From Candidatus Dormiibacterota bacterium (GTDB taxonomy: Bacteria; Chloroflexota; Dormibacteria; Dormibacterales; Dormibacteraceae): a stretch of 14,564 bases of DNA. Shown in pieces: positions 7,716 to 13,682 of the stretch; the stretch's first letter is position 1; each line of letters begins with the position of its first letter. The DNA is taken from positions 21,587 through 36,150 of the forward strand of contig PLYD01000232.1 in the NCBI GenBank assembly GCA_003151665.1, given 5' to 3'. Below the pieces are notes generated by a model, which was not told the origin of the DNA, searched no databases, and was given only the letters and a program-made list of their open reading frames with translations. The position numbers and the translations under genes are program-made.

Positions 7716-8507
7716 GTGAGCAGCCAGCCGGTCGGCATCTTCGACTCCGGCGTGGGCGGGCTGTCGGTGCTGCGCGACATCCGCGCAGCGCTTCCCGAAG
7801 AGTCAATCGATTACGTGGCCGACTCCGCCAACGCGCCATGGGGCGACAAGCCGGCGGAGTTCATTCGCGACCGTGGGCTCGAGATCGCCGGGTTCCTCGT
7901 CGCGCAGGGGGTGAAGGCGATGGTGATCGGCTCCAACACCGGGACCGCCGGCTCCGCTGAGGCCCTTCGCGCCACGCTGACCATGCCGGTCATCGGCATC
8001 GAGCCCGGCATCAAGCCTGCGGCGGCGGCGACCAGGTCGGGAGTGGTCGGCGCGATCGTGACGACGACCATGGACGCCTCAAACCGCATGGCGTCGCTGC
8101 TGGACCGCTTCGGGCGAAACGTCCGCGTGATCAGCGTGCCTGTGCCAGGCCTGGTGGAGCACGTCGAGGCGGCCGACCTCGACAGCGCCGAGCTGCGCGG
8201 ATTGGTCGAGGGGTACGTGAAACCCCTGCTCGACCAGGGCGCGGACACGATAGTGCTCGGGTCGACGCACTACGTGTTCCTGCGGCAGCTGATCGCCGAG
8301 ATCGCCGGCGACGACGTCACGATCATCGATACAGGTGCAGCGGTTGCGCGCCAGCTCGCGCGCGTCCTCGCGGAGCGTGGCCTCGCCGCGCCGCATGAGG
8401 CCAAGGCCACTGAGCGTTTCTGGACCAGCGGCAACCCCGAGGAGTCGCAGCACGTGATGTCAGCTCTCCTGGGCAGGAAGGTCAGCGTCAAGAAGCTGCC
8501 CGTTTAG
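7716..8507 (+). CDS. Glutamate racemase (MurI) homologue with both catalytic Cys replaced by Ser
   Basis: This 263-residue protein has the standard length and the full motif order of MurI: F-D10-S-G-V-G-G-L, Y-V-A-D36-S-A-N-A-P-W-G, I-E-P-G-I-K and L-G-x-T-H185-Y. In active glutamate racemases two cysteines (in C-N-T and G-C-T-H) deprotonate opposite faces of glutamate. Here the first site reads I-G-S73-N-T (codon TCC) and the second L-G-S183-T-H-Y (codon TCG). Neighbouring Asn75, Thr76 and His185 are kept, and the frame is intact, so this is not an obvious pseudogene. It is unlikely to be a canonical racemase. Possibilities are a ligand-binding or regulatory paralogue, or an enzyme with different chemistry in the Asp/Glu racemase superfamily. 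The start is GTG at 7716 with no Shine-Dalgarno. It lies 22 bp before an SDR. Confidence 0.85.
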   Translation: MSSQPVGIFDSGVGGLSVLRDIRAALPEESIDYVADSANAPWGDKPAEFIRDRGLEIAGFLVAQGVKAMVIGSNTGTAGSAEALRATLTMPVIGIEPGIKPAAAATRSGVVGAIVTTTMDASNRMASLLDRFGRNVRVISVPVPGLVEHVEAADLDSAELRGLVEGYVKPLLDQGADTIVLGSTHYVFLRQLIAEIAGDDVTIIDTGAAVARQLARVLAERGLAAPHEAKATERFWTSGNPEESQHVMSALLGRKVSVKKLPV

Positions 8508-8513
8508 CGCGGC

Positions 8514-8519
8514 GATAAT
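8514..8519 (+). promoter_or_regulatory. Candidate -10 element (GATAAT) for the SDR gene
   Basis: GATAAT matches TATAAT at five of six positions. It sits in the 22-bp gap after the MurI-like stop codon and 10 nt before the GTG at 8530. With no Shine-Dalgarno, the mRNA may start at or just before the start codon, which would give the SDR its own promoter. No convincing -35 is visible. Confidence 0.4.
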
Positions 8520-8529
8520 ACCGACGCAC

Positions 8530-9300
8530 GTGAAAGATCAGGTCGCTCTGGTGACGGGCGCGGGCAGCGAAGGCGGGATTGGTTTTGCGATCGCACGCCG
8601 TCTTCACTCCGCAGGCTTCCGCGTCGCCATCGCATCGACTACCGATCGCATTCACGACCGCGCGCGAGAGCTGGACTCGAGCGGAAAGACAGTCTTCGCG
8701 TTCGTCGCCGACCTCACCGACGAAGAGGCCGCGCGGAACGTCGTCGAGTCCTTGCTGCGGCAGACGAAGCGGATCGATGTGCTGGTCAACAACGCCGGCA
8801 TGACGCAAACCGGCCGTCCGGCGCAAGACATGACGGTGCAGCAGACGCCTTACGCAGACTGGCAGCGGCAGATCGCGATCACGCTCAACACCGCCTTCCT
8901 CATGACGCGTGCCGTGCTGGCCGGCATGGTGGCCAGGAAGTACGGCCGGATCGTGAACGTGTCATCGGTGACCGGTCCGTTGGTGAGCCACCGGGGCTGG
9001 GCCGCCTACAGCGCGGCGAAGGCCGCGATGGACGGGATGATGCGCGCGGTGGCTCTGGAAACCGCCGCGGATGGCATCACGATCAACGCTGTCGCGCCTG
9101 GTTGGATCGCGACCGCGTCATCGGCAGAGAGTGAGCACTCCGCCGCTTTGTACACGCCGATCGGGCGGGCAGGCACGCCCGACGAGGTGGCGGCCGCGGT
9201 AGCTTTCCTGGTCTCGCCCGACGCTTCCTACATCACCGGCCAATCGCTCGTTGTCGATGGTGGCAACATTCTTCAAGAGGACAAGGGCCCGTCGCGATAG
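8530..9300 (+). CDS. SDR-family oxidoreductase (FabG-like)
   Basis: This 256-residue classical SDR has TGAGSEGGIG at 9-18, a slightly expanded glycine loop. Further motifs are N87-N-A-G90, structural N120, catalytic S146, Y160-S-A-A-K164, P-G near 190 and the terminal I-T-G-Q-x-L-x-V-D-G-G. The complete N-S-Y-K tetrad predicts an active NAD(P)H-dependent reductase or dehydrogenase. The ending is typical of 3-oxoacyl-ACP reductase-like enzymes, but this subgroup is functionally broad and there is no fatty-acid gene cluster here. The start is GTG at 8530 with no Shine-Dalgarno. The gene follows the MurI-like gene by 22 bp and could be read with it or from its own promoter. Confidence 0.9.
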   Translation: MKDQVALVTGAGSEGGIGFAIARRLHSAGFRVAIASTTDRIHDRARELDSSGKTVFAFVADLTDEEAARNVVESLLRQTKRIDVLVNNAGMTQTGRPAQDMTVQQTPYADWQRQIAITLNTAFLMTRAVLAGMVARKYGRIVNVSSVTGPLVSHRGWAAYSAAKAAMDGMMRAVALETAADGITINAVAPGWIATASSAESEHSAALYTPIGRAGTPDEVAAAVAFLVSPDASYITGQSLVVDGGNILQEDKGPSR

Positions 9301-9374
9301 TCGGTTGGTAGTCCTGTACGGGGGCGGGTCGCACTTGTGTGGACAGTACGTATCGGCGCCTATGCGAGACCCGA

Positions 9375-9380
9375 TAAAGT
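9375..9380 (+). promoter_or_regulatory. Candidate -10 element (TAAAGT) for the small hypothetical gene
   Basis: TAAAGT fits TAnnnT and ends 7 nt before the ATG at 9388, with no Shine-Dalgarno. If real, it favours the ATG over the in-frame GTG at 9337, because it would put the transcript start inside the longer version. Confidence 0.3.
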
Positions 9381-9387
9381 CGGCTAC

Positions 9388-9846
9388 ATGCAGGAAGCCG
9401 GAATCTCGAACGTTGCGCGTATATCGGCGGAGAGGTCGACAGCGGTCGGCCTCGACGAAGTGTTTCGTTGGCTGGTCGAGCACCAGGGCAGGGCGATGCG
9501 CCTGGATGTCCAGGAAGTGCCCGCACTGGGGCAGCATGCGTGGTTGCGCCTGGCACTGCCGATCACGGCGCCGCGGGCCGTGCTGTGCACGCTTTGGCTG
9601 GTCGACGATGTCGTCGCAGGCGAATGCCTATTGGCCGGCCACCTGCGTTTCGTTGCGCATCCGACCGGGCCTGACATCCAGCTGAGCTTCAGCGGGCGCA
9701 CCGCTGTCGCGATGCGATCAGGGGCGTTGTTCCGCCAGGCAGACCACGCTGCCCGGCAGCTGCTCGAGGTGATCGGGCGGTCGATCGAGCGGCCGCGCAT
9801 CCTTGCGTTTCCTGCAAACGCTTCGCAGAGCGCCGCGATCAACTAG
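9388..9846 (+). CDS. Small protein of unknown function
   Basis: I do not recognise this 152-residue protein. The frame can be extended to a GTG at 9337 (169 residues), but the ATG at 9388 has a -10-like TAAAGT 7 nt upstream and is preferred. The predicted pattern is an N-terminal helix (about 22-34), then a run of alternating hydrophobic beta strands (about 37-115) and a C-terminal helix (about 118-135). In the middle is a strongly hydrophobic strand, A-V-L-C-T-L-W-L-V-D-D. There is no signal peptide, transmembrane helix or catalytic motif, so it is a compact alpha+beta cytosolic domain. Codon pattern and GC match the neighbours, and the long uninterrupted frame supports coding. It stands alone between an SDR gene and tRNA-Tyr. 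Confidence 0.65.
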   Translation: MQEAGISNVARISAERSTAVGLDEVFRWLVEHQGRAMRLDVQEVPALGQHAWLRLALPITAPRAVLCTLWLVDDVVAGECLLAGHLRFVAHPTGPDIQLSFSGRTAVAMRSGALFRQADHAARQLLEVIGRSIERPRILAFPANASQSAAIN

Positions 9847-9976
9847 TCGTTCTGCTCATCCGCTAACCGTACTTAGTAGACTCGCGGCCATCCACCGCAC
9901 ACCAGGCAAAAGCCCGCTGCTCGCTAGCCGCAGAAGTGGGGTCGCGAGGCCAGGGCCACTCGAGAACGGCCTTGTT

Positions 9977-10059
9977 TGGTGGGCCGGGAGGGATTTGAAC
10001 CCCCACAGCTTTCGCGGGTGGTTTACAGCCACTTGAGCTCGCCAATGCCCAGCCGACCC
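9977..10059 (-). tRNA. tRNA-Tyr (anticodon GTA), class II, CCA encoded
   Basis: Read on the minus strand. The 7-bp acceptor stem is GGGTCGG/CCGGCCC (10059-10053 with 9987-9981), with discriminator A at 9980 and an encoded CCA at 9979-9977. The D arm is GGGC/GCTC around a GG-containing loop. The anticodon loop CTGTAAA gives GTA at 10026-10024. The T arm is GGGGG-TTCAAAT-CCCTC. The 12-nt variable region contains GC-GAAA-GC, a short extra arm as expected of bacterial tRNA-Tyr. Two oddities are C instead of the near-universal U at position 8, and an A.C mismatch at the top of the anticodon stem (27-43). Confidence 0.93.
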
Positions 10060-10069
10060 AGCAACAGGT

Positions 10070-10089
10070 GCCGCCACCCAGTTGGCGGC
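10070..10089. repeat. 6-bp GC-rich hairpin between tRNA-Tyr and the MFS gene
   Basis: GCCGCC at 10070-10075 pairs perfectly with GGCGGC at 10084-10089 across an 8-nt loop. It lies 10 bp upstream of the tRNA 5' end on the minus strand and about 50 bp before the MFS start on plus. No U-tract follows on either strand, so it is not a clear terminator. It may be part of the tRNA precursor leader. Confidence 0.35.
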
Positions 10090-10129
10090 GCGACGGCTAT
10101 CGTACCCGCTCAGGCGGATCGCCCGACGC

Positions 10130-10135
10130 CATAAT
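10130..10135 (+). promoter_or_regulatory. Candidate -10 element (CATAAT) for the MFS gene
   Basis: CATAAT matches TATAAT at five of six positions and ends 6 nt before the GTG at 10142. That places the expected transcription start at the start codon itself. It is the main reason for choosing GTG 10142 over a start at 10082. Confidence 0.45.
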
Positions 10136-10141
10136 TCCCCC

Positions 10142-11443
10142 GTGGCGCGAGGCTACGCTCGATATGTCCTTGCCGTCATGGTGGGGATCAACTTCCTCAA
10201 TTACATGGACCGCTACGTGGCCGCGGTGGCCGCGCCCCTCATCCAGAAGGAGTTCGGCCTCAGCAACACCGAGGTCGGACTCCTCGCATCGGCGTTCCTG
10301 CTTGTATACGCAGTGGCCGCCCTGCCGTTCGGCTACTGGGCCGACCGCGGCGTGCGCCGGACCGTGGTCGGGATCGGGGTCGCCATCTGGAGCATCGCCA
10401 CGCTCTTCACCGGCTTTGCGCGCAACTTCTTCCAGCTCTTCCTGAGCAGGGCAGTCCTCGGAATCGGCGAGGCCGGTTACTACCCAGCGGGAACCTCTTT
10501 GCTGTCTGACTATTTTCCGAAGGAGCAGCGCGCCCGGGTGATGTCGATATGGGGCGTGGGCAGCACGATCGGCATCGCGGTCGGTTTCGCGGGTGGCGGC
10601 TACATCGCCGATAAATTCGGCTGGCGCGACGCATTCTTTTTTGCAGCAATCCCCGGAATTCTGTTCGCGCTGCTGGCTTTCGGGCTGCGCGAACCGTTGC
10701 GCGGTAGCGTCGAGGGGCGCGGCCCCGCCCTCAGGCAGACCCGCGATGCGAACCTGCGGACGTTTCTGAACCTCATGCGAATCCCTACTCTGAGGGCCAC
10801 GATCCTGTCGCAGACTGCTCTGTATTTCGTTCTTGCTTCCAACGCTTTTTGGCTGCCCACCCTGCTGGTTCGCCGATTCGACCTTTCGGTCAGTCAGGCG
10901 GGGCTCTTCGCCGGCATAGTCCTCGTGTTCGGCGGCCTGATCGGCACTTTGGCCGGCGGATGGATCGCAGACCGCCTGGCTCCAAAGAACCCAGCCGCCT
11001 ACCTGCAGGTCGGGATCGTGGGCTTTTTGATCGGCGCCGTCTTCATCGTCATCTCTCTGGTGGCCCCACTGAACATCGGGCCGATTCCGATTTTCGTTCC
11101 GGCGTTCTTAATCACCGTGATCGCCCTCTACCTGAACGCCGGCCCGTTCACGGCCGTAGCGCAGAACGTGGTGTCGCCCGCACTGCGCGCAAGCTGCGTG
11201 ACGATGCTGCTTTTCGTCGCTCACGTGTTCGGTGATTCGCACTCCACCTTCGACGTTGGCTTCCTCGCGGATCGGCTCGGCAGCCTTCAGTCCGCCCTGT
11301 TGATCACGTCACCCACCTTGCTCATCCTCGCCGCGATCTTCGCGGCCACCGGGCTGCGCTCGGTCAACCCGGACACGCAAGCAATGGAAGAGGAGTGGGC
11401 CAAGCGGCCGGCGCAGCAGACGAACGCCGCGAGTGGTGCTTAG
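10142..11443 (+). CDS. MFS transporter (spinster/anion-sugar type)
   Basis: From the GTG at 10142 this is a 433-residue major-facilitator protein with about 12 hydrophobic segments. TM1 carries N-Y-M-D-R, common in spinster-like and organic-anion MFS members. The loop 2-3 motif A is G-Y-W-A-D-R-G-V-R-R, with a second-half copy G-G-W-I-A-D-R-L-A. G-I-G-E-A-G-Y-Y-P-A-G in TM4-TM5 is also typical of this group. The frame opens earlier at 10082, but those 20 residues are Arg-rich, non-membrane and would include the -10-like CATAAT. Substrate cannot be predicted; organic acids, sugars or lipids are transported by relatives. Its stop overlaps the convergent wall hydrolase stop by 4 bp. Confidence 0.9.
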   Translation: MARGYARYVLAVMVGINFLNYMDRYVAAVAAPLIQKEFGLSNTEVGLLASAFLLVYAVAALPFGYWADRGVRRTVVGIGVAIWSIATLFTGFARNFFQLFLSRAVLGIGEAGYYPAGTSLLSDYFPKEQRARVMSIWGVGSTIGIAVGFAGGGYIADKFGWRDAFFFAAIPGILFALLAFGLREPLRGSVEGRGPALRQTRDANLRTFLNLMRIPTLRATILSQTALYFVLASNAFWLPTLLVRRFDLSVSQAGLFAGIVLVFGGLIGTLAGGWIADRLAPKNPAAYLQVGIVGFLIGAVFIVISLVAPLNIGPIPIFVPAFLITVIALYLNAGPFTAVAQNVVSPALRASCVTMLLFVAHVFGDSHSTFDVGFLADRLGSLQSALLITSPTLLILAAIFAATGLRSVNPDTQAMEEEWAKRPAQQTNAASGA

Positions 11444-12399
11444 TAGATAAACCCGACCAGCGCGCTCCCCAGCTGCCCGGGCTTGATGGTGCGCTCGGAG
11501 ATCACACCGAACGCGACGAAGTTCATCTCAGACACCGTCCACGAGCCGTCCTTGTTCACTGCCTCGACGTAAGCGACGTGACCGAGATAGCTCTCCCAGG
11601 TGACCATGATCGCGCCGACCTTGGGCTTCGGCCCGACCGGATATCCCTGGGCCGCCGCGTTCTGGTACCAGAAGCCCGCGTCCCCACGCCAGGTCACGTT
11701 GCGCTTGGTGGCCACGTAGTAGGTGCACCAACCGGGAGGGAAGCCTGTGGCCGGGTATGGGCCAAGGCAGCAGCCCAGGATGATCGGGTGGTAGGAGCCG
11801 CCACCGGTGCTTGTCTGCACGCGGTCCTGAAACACGCTTGGGGGTGGCGGGAATGCCCCACCGATGCCGCCAGGGATGACGAGGACAGTGCCCGCGGTCA
11901 GCACCGGGCTGCGCAGGCGGTTGAAGTCGAGGATGGTCTGGGCGTCTGACTGGTATCTGAAGGCGAGCTTGTCAAGCGTGTCAGTCGCCTTGGTGGTGAC
12001 AACGATGCCGCGAACCGGTGGGATCACCACTTGATCGCCCGTCGCGACCACATCGCTGGAGATCAAGTTGGTATTCGACCAGCGAATCTCGCTGACCGTG
12101 ACGTTGAACTTCTTGGCGACCTCTTTCAGGGTTTCGCCAGCGGCGATCGTATAAGTGACCGGAGCGTGGCTCATGGGGGCCGACAGCGGGATGGCCATCG
12201 GCTTGATGATCGTGCTGAACCGGCCCAGTGAGACGTCGCCCACCGTTCCGCCCTCGCCGCTGACGATCGCCTCAGCGTTGACTGTCCCGATGCTGGCCGT
12301 GAAGGAGGACTGGTAGTGGCGATCCAACGACGCGTACCCGGAGATCGCGACCGCTATTGCGAGCACGACCGCATGGGTCAGATAACGATGGATTTTCAA
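11440..12399 (-). CDS. LysM-LysM-CHAP cell-wall hydrolase, secreted or membrane-anchored
   Basis: This 319-residue protein starts with M-K-I-H-R and a hydrophobic segment (about 9-24), either a signal peptide or an uncleaved anchor. Two LysM peptidoglycan-binding domains follow (about 81-128, with Y-T-I-A-A-G-E-T-L, and about 131-176). A Pro-rich linker (184-188) leads to a C-terminal CHAP domain (about 200-319). The CHAP catalytic residues appear as C225 (G-W-C-T-Y-Y), H274 (L-G-H-V-A-Y) and E291 or N293. CHAP domains are amidases or endopeptidases that cut peptidoglycan stem peptides, so a role in wall remodelling, division or resuscitation is likely. Extra Cys210-Cys211 are unexplained. 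The start is TTG at 12399, preceded by AGGGG at a spacing of 6 nt; no ATG or GTG is suitably placed. The promoter region upstream is rich in inverted repeats. Confidence 0.9.
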   Translation of the reverse strand: MKIHRYLTHAVVLAIAVAISGYASLDRHYQSSFTASIGTVNAEAIVSGEGGTVGDVSLGRFSTIIKPMAIPLSAPMSHAPVTYTIAAGETLKEVAKKFNVTVSEIRWSNTNLISSDVVATGDQVVIPPVRGIVVTTKATDTLDKLAFRYQSDAQTILDFNRLRSPVLTAGTVLVIPGGIGGAFPPPPSVFQDRVQTSTGGGSYHPIILGCCLGPYPATGFPPGWCTYYVATKRNVTWRGDAGFWYQNAAAQGYPVGPKPKVGAIMVTWESYLGHVAYVEAVNKDGSWTVSEMNFVAFGVISERTIKPGQLGSALVGFIY

Positions 12400-12424
12400 T
12401 ACGTACCCCTAAAACGATGTAAAC

Positions 12425-12441
12425 CCGTCCACGTCGGACGG
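12425..12441 (-). repeat. 6-bp hairpin in the LysM-CHAP leader
   Basis: CCGTCC and GGACGG form a perfect 6-bp stem with a 5-nt loop, 26 nt upstream of the TTG start. It would be in the 5' untranslated RNA of the hydrolase gene, shortly before the AGGGG ribosome-binding site. It could influence translation or transcript stability. Confidence 0.4.
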
Positions 12442-12451
12442 ATCCCCAAGA

Positions 12452-12476
12452 CGCGGGTCACCCTATCAGACCCGCG
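12452..12476 (-). promoter_or_regulatory. 8-bp inverted repeat overlapping the LysM-CHAP -10 (candidate operator)
   Basis: CGCGGGTC (12452-12459) and GACCCGCG (12469-12476) form a perfect inverted repeat with a 9-nt spacer. The spacer contains the presumed -10. Because it straddles the promoter, it reads more like an operator than an RNA hairpin. The cognate regulator is unknown. Confidence 0.45.
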
Positions 12477-12489
12477 CCAAGCCCGTCAA
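12460..12489 (-). promoter_or_regulatory. Candidate sigma-70-type promoter of the LysM-CHAP gene
   Basis: On the minus strand TTGACG (12489-12484) matches the -35 consensus at five of six. It is followed after 16 nt by GATAGG (12467-12462) or after 18 nt by TAGGGT (12465-12460) as the -10. Transcription would start near 12453, giving a leader of about 54 nt that includes the AGGGG ribosome-binding site. Confidence 0.5.
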
Positions 12490-12507
12490 CCCTAAAACCC
12501 TAGGGTT
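12488..12507. repeat. AACCCTA repeats with a 12-bp palindrome next to the -35
   Basis: AACCCTA occurs at 12488-12494 and again at 12496-12502. The second copy forms the perfect palindrome AACCCTAGGGTT at 12496-12507. The first copy overlaps the -35 of the LysM-CHAP promoter. Three half-sites beside a promoter suggest a transcription-factor binding site. Confidence 0.45.
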
Positions 12508-12748
12508 GGGGACCTGCGAACGGCTGGGGAAGTAGATAACCGTGAACTCAGCTTGAATACGGGCCGCGAGACCCCGAAAAGCCCCCGAGCGAACTACAGT
12601 TCGCCCCAGCAAAACAGCTCGCCCGGGCGTTCTGCGCCCAGCCAATGGCTTGTCCACACGGTATTGAACGGTAAAGAGGAACTTCCCTTGCAAAAGCCTT
12701 GGAAACAGGCCGTTGGCAGGTCAGGGGGATAAGCTGCGCTCGATCGAG

Positions 12749-13681
12749 ATGAGCAGACTCCAAACGCCGGTATGCGACTTGCTTGGAATCCAGATTCCGA
12801 TCTTTCAAGCGGGCATGAGCACGTACACCACGCCCGAGCTGGTGGCGGCGGTGAGCAACGCAGGCGGCCTCGGGATCATCGGCGGCCTGTCCCGGGATGC
12901 TGACGAGCTGCGTGAAGAGATCCTCAAGGTTCGGCAGCTGACCTCTCGGCCGTTCGGCGTCAACCACGTCGTCTCACAACTCGACCCTGACGCGATTGAC
13001 GTGACCCTCGAGCTGCGCGTTCCAGTCCTCTCCCTCGCCTGGGGGAAAGCCGGTGAGGTGGTCCGCCGCGCTCACGACGCCGGTATGAAGGTCATCCACC
13101 AGGTGAACACACCGGAGGAAGCAGGGCGTGCAGCGTCGGATGGCGCTGACGTCATCGTCGCGCAGGGCGCGGAGGGTGGCGGTCACGTCGGCGCGATGTC
13201 CACGTTGCCGTTGGTGCCGCAGGTCATCGATGTGGTCAACGGCGTGCCCGTGCTCGCGGCCGGCGGAATCGCCGACGGGCGTGGTCTCGCCGCAGTGTTG
13301 ATACTCGGCGCGCAGGGAGCGTTGATCGGGACTCGGTTCCTCGCCACGCCGGAGGCAAGAGGCCGCGGCCATTCAAAGGACGCGATCCTCAACGCGCTGG
13401 GCAGCCAGACCATGGCCAGCAAGTTTTTCGACGACGTGCTCGGCCTTCGCTGGCCCGGGGCATTGGTGCGTTCGATTCGGAATCCGCTGCTCGACAGGTG
13501 GGCGCAGCGCCAGCAGGACTGGGCTCTCGCCGCGGAGCAGATTCGTCCGTCGCTGGAGGCAGCGTTGGCAGCCGGGGACTTCGTGATCGCGGGCGAGTCG
13601 GCAGGGCTGATCCATGACATAGTGCCCGCCGGCGAACTGGTGGCAAGAATCGCGCGAGAAGCAGAGGCGCTGCTCGGCTGA
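12749..13681 (+). CDS. Nitronate monooxygenase-family FMN enzyme
   Basis: From the ATG at 12749 this is a 310-residue TIM-barrel flavoprotein. The N-terminus T-P-V-C-D-L-L-G-I-x-x-P-I-F-Q-A-G-M (6-23) is typical of nitronate monooxygenase (formerly 2-nitropropane dioxygenase). The catalytic strand A-Q-G-A-E-G-G-G-H146 carries the family His; the usual E-A-G-G-H reads E-G-G-G-H. The FMN phosphate-binding strand is L-A-A-G-G-I-A-D-G (169-177), with G-T-R-F-L at 194-198. The family oxidises alkyl nitronates using FMN and oxygen; some members are enoyl-ACP reductases (FabK-like) instead, so the substrate is uncertain. An upstream TTG at 12713 is rejected because the extension lacks family similarity. 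A GATAAG at 12728-12733 could be a -10. It ends 1 bp from the convergent SDR stop. Confidence 0.9.
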   Translation: MSRLQTPVCDLLGIQIPIFQAGMSTYTTPELVAAVSNAGGLGIIGGLSRDADELREEILKVRQLTSRPFGVNHVVSQLDPDAIDVTLELRVPVLSLAWGKAGEVVRRAHDAGMKVIHQVNTPEEAGRAASDGADVIVAQGAEGGGHVGAMSTLPLVPQVIDVVNGVPVLAAGGIADGRGLAAVLILGAQGALIGTRFLATPEARGRGHSKDAILNALGSQTMASKFFDDVLGLRWPGALVRSIRNPLLDRWAQRQQDWALAAEQIRPSLEAALAAGDFVIAGESAGLIHDIVPAGELVARIAREAEALLG

Positions 13682-13682
13682 G

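Larger units (their letters stand above)
12400..12748. other. 349-bp divergent intergenic region with several hairpins
   Basis: This region separates the LysM-CHAP and nitronate monooxygenase start codons. Nearest the hydrolase it holds a promoter and two inverted repeats (listed separately). Farther out are perfect short hairpins at 12589-12604 (GCGAAC-TACA-GTTCGC) and 12625-12639 (GGGCG-TTCTG-CGCCC). The half from 12510 to 12748 carries no coding sequence I believe in. I could not match it to a known riboswitch on either strand. Confidence 0.5.

Noticed and set aside
11395..11949. Plus-strand frame across the LysM-CHAP 3' end
   Set aside because: It is antisense to a clear CHAP domain and has no family features of its own.
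12488..12507. Telomere-like CCCTAA repeat
   Set aside because: There are only two copies in a bacterial promoter region; operator half-sites are a better explanation.
12400..12720. Possible cyclic-di-AMP (ydaO-type) riboswitch upstream of the LysM-CHAP gene
   Set aside because: Such riboswitches often precede wall hydrolases, but I could not find the conserved blocks in either strand, and the likely promoter leaves a leader of only about 54 nt.
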